The notes beneath the pieces are model-generated. The model saw nothing but the letters and a program-made list of their open reading frames with translations. It did not search any database and was not told the origin of the DNA. The position numbers were made by a program, and so were the translations under genes. This document shows positions 61,201-64,000 of a stretch of DNA of 64,000 nt, in pieces. Source of the stretch: DATGPD01 sp041398565 (GTDB lineage: Bacteria > Planctomycetota > UBA1135 > UBA2386); assembly GCA_041398565.1 (NCBI GenBank), contig JAWKUN010000002.1, positions 1,054,001 through 1,118,000 on the forward strand, read 5' to 3'. Positions within the stretch are counted from its first letter, which is position 1. Each line of letters opens with the position of its first letter.

Positions 61201-61824
61201 CAGCACGCGGAAGCGCTGCTTGCCGATGTCGCCCTGACCAGAGACGCTCACGCGTGTGCCGAGGAGAGTGGTCATCGCGCCGCTCAGCACCATCTCGGCG
61301 CTGCCCGGCTCGGCCGGGAGGAGTTCGAGGTCCACGTCCTCGAACCGCAGCGGCGGCTCGTCGTCGGCGAAGCGAACGCCGACCTCGGCGTCTTCGATCA
61401 CCACCGCGGGGTACGCCTTTTGGCCGTCTGATTCCGTCCCCGGCTTGAGGATGTCGCCGAGGCGCAGGGCATGCGGCCCCGAAACCTGCAGGTCGTCGAT
61501 CCGGACGCCGCGCAACACGACCTTGTCGACGCGACCGACTTCACCCAGCGGGTTGGTGTTCATGCTCACGCGCACGTCGCGCGCCTGCAGCAGGGGGCGG
61601 TCCTTCTCGGTGGGGTGGGCGATGGCGAAGCGCTTGAGAGTCACCGTGCCGCGCCCGAGATCGACGTCGGCGTCGTCGAGCGCGAACGGGCCGTTGATGC
61701 GCTCGGCGAGCATCCGCTGCACGAACGCCTTGGCGACGCCAGTCTTGCGCAACACGAACCACGTGGCCGCGGACAGGACGACGACGCTGGCAAAGAACAG
61801 GAGGAGAGTGCGTTTCCAGCTCAC
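58288..61824 (-). CDS. AsmA/TamB-like large periplasmic protein
   Basis: About 1178 aa. A single N-terminal membrane helix (LLLFFASVVVLSAATWFVL) anchors a very long beta-rich region with AsmA-like features at both ends: early LDDADVDLGRGTVTLKRF and late VRGKGTVSMDGYVDMTIELP..LPEILHNAVAQVLQFKLHGYLRNPEVTP (in parts). Such proteins form grooves that carry phospholipids to the outer membrane. Size and layout fit the YhdP/TamB group. Six bases separate it from manC downstream. Confidence 0.8.
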   Translation of the reverse strand: MSWKRTLLLFFASVVVLSAATWFVLRKTGVAKAFVQRMLAERINGPFALDDADVDLGRGTVTLKRFAIAHPTEKDRPLLQARDVRVSMNTNPLGEVGRVDKVVLRGVRIDDLQVSGPHALRLGDILKPGTESDGQKAYPAVVIEDAEVGVRFADDEPPLRFEDVDLELLPAEPGSAEMVLSGAMTTLLGTRVSVSGQGDIGKQRFRVLAKAESMPLSPAAVQPFSSDIADALAAAELAGHVALAQLWIETDEDGGALRGGFQADVDKLSFTAPEFPRRVEGSATVRGLLQDEGSVTLQFRGADERGRIELQGSVQRLFTDPMAHLEVDLAALRIDDELLRALAVQPNAARVVAAFAPATAGELDADVRLDLRGDSYTVAVDAALRGMSATFLGFPGAHRVAFPYPLHNVAGTVRVRDEVLELDAVQAEDAHGGKVEVAGHVPLAEQSPPGNMVIRGADIQFSPELRAALAAIAPESVRHYEACAPEGRTDVEVRVDNIGDLNATDFAVHIAPQDAVVTHALFPYRCEQVTGRVDIDADGVVFDLTGRRSGKAVAARGRFVRPPPTVEDAELASEFWARAEDLTIDDDLRRALTSLAPTTENLWTTLSPQGRVACELSSWRAAGDQSNHYDIRVDVLAGQICPSALPLPVTDLHGPVFVHGDGDAARVEVHLVEGKLEQGAATEAATVFLTGDVRHGASGHDIDLTSIARGVALRPELRDVLDRAGALPAAAWDALHPTGKVDVIARHRATPEDPAPRNHLRLMLNDVGVQASWLPAPATRLSGEILATEGHATASELRGLVGTTPVVLRNGEVWHEGTATRIRATLNADDFPLDDDVARLFGDSPLRRAYLDRRVRGRANITTLDLDSTVPDAADGGFAGFRLTASGQMTLRDCSLEVAVPIDHVDGILTVRECVVAPEGGHVAGSLANLSMQILDRTVHDFSATLDATADEITLGDLSLRLHGGRIVGQPGAPHLRYQTAGEGTLSANLSWQGVRLSELGGTGGRNSGGVTGNLAGSLQLEALPGTRIIDAKAQGEVHITGGRLGDVPLFRTIYAVLRRQPQFHSADTTFRVADRTITIDTMTLGSQILNVRGKGTVSMDGYVDMTIELPDLFGDAADFLILPEILHNAVAQVLQFKLHGYLRNPEVTPLTPFQGAPARREIGPIPAPLADLPRRRF

Positions 61825-62204
61825 GAAGGCGGATGGCGAACCGACGGTCGATCATGGTAACCGGGAAGGCGTGCGCGCCCGCCGCCTGCGCTGCGGCATT
61901 CCTCGGCGGCGGTGGCGTCGTCACGCAGGGGCCGTGTCTCGAGGGTGTCGCCGACGCCGACCGGCGGAGCGTCGCCTCCGGATCGGGTGCGGGACCCTCG
62001 GCGCAGGCTTGGGCGTCGCAGACCAGACCCTCGAACTCGGCCGAGAAACCCATGGTTTGCGGCCACTTTTGCATGTTTCGTATTTGACAGGACGGCCCGG
62101 GAAGCCAAAACTCGCGCCCCAATCGTCAGATTCGCGCCGCGCCGAGGGGGTGCGTGCGGGGCTGGCGAGATCTTCGAACGAGGTCCGGCAAGGACCTGAC
62201 AAAC
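61825..62204. promoter_or_regulatory. Divergent region with promoter for histone gene
   Basis: 380 bp without a firm gene. TTGACA (62084-62089), a perfect -35 hexamer, is followed after 17 bases by AAAACT (62107-62112), a weak -10. They would place transcription start about 85 bases before the histone-like gene. The stretch near 62040-62130 is AT-richer than its surroundings. Confidence 0.5.
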
Positions 62205-62408
62205 ATGGCAGCCAAGAAGAAGAGCAAGAAGGCGACTGAAGAGTCGATGATCATCTCCAAGTCGCGCACGAAGGCCGCAACCAAGAAGTGCAACGTGTCG
62301 AGCGACTTCTACGGAGCGCTCGACAAGAAGGTGCGTGAGCTGATCGCGCGCGCCGAGGGTCGTGCGCAAGAGAACAAGCGCAAGACCCTGAAGCCCTGGG
62401 ACCTCTGA
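62205..62408 (+). CDS. Small bacterial histone-fold protein
   Basis: About 67 aa with AAGGA ten bases before ATG 62205. A lysine-rich tail (MAAKKKSKKATEES) precedes a single histone fold: a first short helix (KSRTKAATKKC), a long helix (SSDFYGALDKKVRELIARAE), a loop with NKRKT and the start of a third helix (LKPWDL). RKTxxPxDL matches the loop-2 to alpha-3 boundary of archaeal and bacterial histones. Bacterial histones of this size, such as that of Bdellovibrio, bind DNA. A strong promoter suggests high expression. A PHD-like or DUF1931 alternative is less likely. Confidence 0.75.
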   Translation: MAAKKKSKKATEESMIISKSRTKAATKKCNVSSDFYGALDKKVRELIARAEGRAQENKRKTLKPWDL

Positions 62409-62548
62409 TCGATCTCGGAGTCCGGGTGGTCGGCTTCACCCTTCCGGCTCAGCCGTGCGCGTTCGTTCGCGCCGGTGCGGTCGGCTCGGCCGTCGCCGTC
62501 TTCTCGCCGGCACAGCGGTTCGCCGTGTGTGTCCGTCCCATGCAGTCG

Positions 62549-62578
62549 AGCCCGCCGGCCATCACGTGTTGGCGGGCT
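62549..62578. terminator. Hairpin between convergent histone and tsaB genes
   Basis: AGCCCGCC pairs with GGCGGGCT across a 14-base loop, overlapping the tsaB stop codon. It could end transcription from both sides; only a short T-containing run follows on the plus strand. Confidence 0.5.
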
Positions 62579-63227
62579 ATTCTGCGTACGACCCCATGAG
62601 GTAGAGCGGTTCGAGAGTCTCGGCGCTCGTCGCTTCGCCCGGTAGCGCCGCATCGAAGAGATCGCGCGCGGAGTAGGGCAGGGGCGCGAGGACGGGTGTC
62701 TGGGCTGGCAGCCACGCGCGCCGATCCGGATCCAGGAGGGCGGTTTCGTCGTGTCCGTGCAGGGCGGGGAGATCGCCTACGGGAGCCGCGACCGGCGCGC
62801 CCGCGAGGCAGACGACCCCCCCGTGCCGTTCGACCCGACCGGTGTAGGCGCGGCCACGTCGAGCGTCGAGGATCGGACGAAGGGCGCGGTCGGGGGGGCA
62901 GGCTCCGTTGCGCCAGGCGGCGAGCGCCATGAGTTCGAGGCTGGTGCAGGTGCGCAGGGGCACGGCGTCGAGCCCGGCGAGCACCCGGGCGAACGTCAGA
63001 GCGACACGTAGGCCCGTGTACGAGCCCGGGCCGCGGTCGATGCGGATCTCGGCGACATCCGCGGGTGAGGCACCGGCGGTGTCGAGCAGGCGGTCGAGCA
63101 GGCTGGGTAGGTCCGTGACCTGCCGGCGACCGGGTACCACCAGTTCGTCGACGCGCCCACAGGGGTGGCGCGCGGCCACCGAGAAGGTGCTTCCGCTCGC
63201 GCACAGCGCCAAGGCGACCGGGGGCAT
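62577..63227 (-). CDS. tsaB: tRNA threonylcarbamoyladenosine biosynthesis protein TsaB
   Basis: About 216 aa. The N-terminal ASKHA-type half is recognisable from IRIDRGPGSYTGLRVALTFARVLA and LELMALAA, and PILDARRGRAYTG further on. TsaB partners with TsaD and TsaE to make t6A37 in tRNA. The start at ATG 63227 fits the usual N terminus (VALALCASGSTFSVA), though the first acidic motif (DTS in E. coli) reads CASGS here. It lies nine bases after the glmM stop, probably co-transcribed. Confidence 0.82.
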   Translation of the reverse strand: MPPVALALCASGSTFSVAARHPCGRVDELVVPGRRQVTDLPSLLDRLLDTAGASPADVAEIRIDRGPGSYTGLRVALTFARVLAGLDAVPLRTCTSLELMALAAWRNGACPPDRALRPILDARRGRAYTGRVERHGGVVCLAGAPVAAPVGDLPALHGHDETALLDPDRRAWLPAQTPVLAPLPYSARDLFDAALPGEATSAETLEPLYLMGSYAE

Positions 63228-63235
63228 CGCGCGCC

Positions 63236-64000
63236 TCAGGTGCTGCGACGCACGGCGTCGGCGATGAGCTCGGCGTATTGCCGAACCAGCGACGCGTCGG
63301 GGCCTTCCACCATCACTCGGCACAGGTTCTCTGTGCCCGAGTAGCGGAGCACCACCCGGCCGTCGGCGCCGAGCCTGGCCTCGACCTCGTGCACCGCCTG
63401 CTGCACCTGCGGCAGGGAGTCGAGCGGTGGTTTGCTGACGACCGGCAGGTTCAGCAGCAGCTGCGGAAAGCGCTCGAAGCTGGCGAAGGCGGCGGCGAAT
63501 CCGGATGTGCGGGCCTCGGGCAGCGTCAGCAGCATCAGCGCGGTGAAGAGTCCGTCACCGGTCAGGCGTCCCTCGCCGCCGAACACGATGTGTCCCGACT
63601 GCTCGCCGCCGAGGCCGTAGCCACCGGCGCGCATCGCCTGTACGACGTGGCGGTCGCCGACTGGGGTCGTGACCAGGTCGATACCCGCGCGCGCCAGACT
63701 GCGCTTCAGTCCGAGGTTGCTCATCACGGTGGCCACGACGCGATCGTGGGGCAGGAGCCCCCGGTCGCGGAGGTGCGGCGCCAGTGTCGCCAGGACGGCG
63801 TCGCCGTCGTGCACCCGTCCGGTCTCGTCGACGAAGATGCCGCGGTCGCCGTCCCCGTCGAGGCAGACGCCGAGCGTGGCGCCTTGCTTGGTGACGACGC
63901 TGGCAAGGGCTTCGGGGTGCAGGGCGCCGACGCCGGCGTTGATGTTCTCGCCATCGGGCGCGCAGGCCATCGGGATCACCTCGGCGCCGAATGCGTGCAG
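63236..64000 (-). CDS. glmM: Phosphoglucosamine mutase, partial (C-terminal part)
   Basis: 254 codons to the window edge; the N terminus with the active-site serine lies outside. Present are the metal-binding LDGDGDRG, the sugar-binding GGEQSGH and the phosphate-binding RYSGTENLCRVMVEG, together with PDGENINAGVGALHPEAL. These are specific for GlmM, which makes glucosamine-1-phosphate for peptidoglycan and outer-membrane glycans. The reading frame stays open through base 64000. Confidence 0.9.
   Translation of the reverse strand: MHAFGAEVIPMACAPDGENINAGVGALHPEALASVVTKQGATLGVCLDGDGDRGIFVDETGRVHDGDAVLATLAPHLRDRGLLPHDRVVATVMSNLGLKRSLARAGIDLVTTPVGDRHVVQAMRAGGYGLGGEQSGHIVFGGEGRLTGDGLFTALMLLTLPEARTSGFAAAFASFERFPQLLLNLPVVSKPPLDSLPQVQQAVHEVEARLGADGRVVLRYSGTENLCRVMVEGPDASLVRQYAELIADAVRRST

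Noticed and set aside
58360..61431. 1023-codon plus-strand frame opposite the AsmA-like gene
   Set aside because: Antisense shadow of high third-position GC; no signal, helix or family pattern.
61833..62087. 84-codon plus-strand frame upstream of the histone gene
   Set aside because: No ribosome site, composition not protein-like, and it occupies the promoter region.
1..64000. CRISPR arrays, tRNA or rRNA genes, replication origin, prophage
   Set aside because: No regularly spaced short repeats, no cloverleaf or rRNA motifs, and no phage structural or replication-initiation genes were seen on reading both strands.

Overview
This is a very GC-rich, gene-dense bacterial chromosomal segment, most likely from a Planctomycetota genome. 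The assignment rests on gene content only: an FGE-tailed, membrane-anchored Ser/Thr kinase beside an ECF sigma factor, many large secreted proteins of unknown function, a PEP-CTERM protein, a Gld-type ABC locus, and a small bacterial histone. No rRNA or tRNA is present to test it. One stable RNA gene, RNase P RNA, is clear at 55938-56316 on the minus strand. Most long antisense reading frames are GC-driven shadows and were left out.

Layout. 0.1-2 kb: a secreted beta-rich protein. 2.2-7.6 kb: a tightly overlapping four-gene operon (MMPL/RND transporter, geranylgeranyl-reductase-like flavoenzyme, YceI-like lipid-binding protein, sensor kinase) that converges on a sigma54-type response regulator (7.6-9 kb). 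9-14.2 kb: RsmB-type methyltransferase, YheT-type hydrolase, double DUF1579-like protein, fatty-acid desaturase with a small membrane partner. 14.7-20.8 kb: a xylose-isomerase-like enzyme converges on a four-gene operon (enolase-superfamily enzyme, DUF993 aldolase-like protein, 2-hydroxyacid dehydrogenase, glycerate 2-kinase) that reads like sugar-acid breakdown to 2-phosphoglycerate. 21-23.6 kb: a true formylglycine-generating enzyme and a RAYT-type IS200-like transposase framed by inverted repeats. 23.5-28.5 kb: a Gld-type ABC operon ending in a DUF4340-parvulin fusion. 28.6-34.2 kb: a Vms1-like release factor, a family 9 glycosyltransferase, and an ABC importer core with two atypical ATPases. 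34.3-42.9 kb: EF-hand-like membrane protein, TPR-like protein, and three secreted proteins. 43.2-47.7 kb: kinase, secreted protein, ECF sigma. 48-53.5 kb: secreted proteins and an IS91-type transposase remnant. 53.9-64 kb: HD-GYP protein, WaaP-like kinase, rnpB, PEP-CTERM miniprotein, ruvX, a mannose-1-phosphate guanylyltransferase, an AsmA-like giant, a histone, tsaB and partial glmM.

The most notable structure is a family of dispersed, about 189-bp multi-hairpin repeats. Two copies (22321 and 48018) differ at one base. A diverged copy (11453) keeps its hairpins through compensatory changes, and a fragment lies at 14581. One near-identical copy abuts the start codon of the RAYT transposase, which makes a RAYT/repeat system the leading candidate for something undescribed. 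Six secreted proteins also appear to share a C-terminal beta module.
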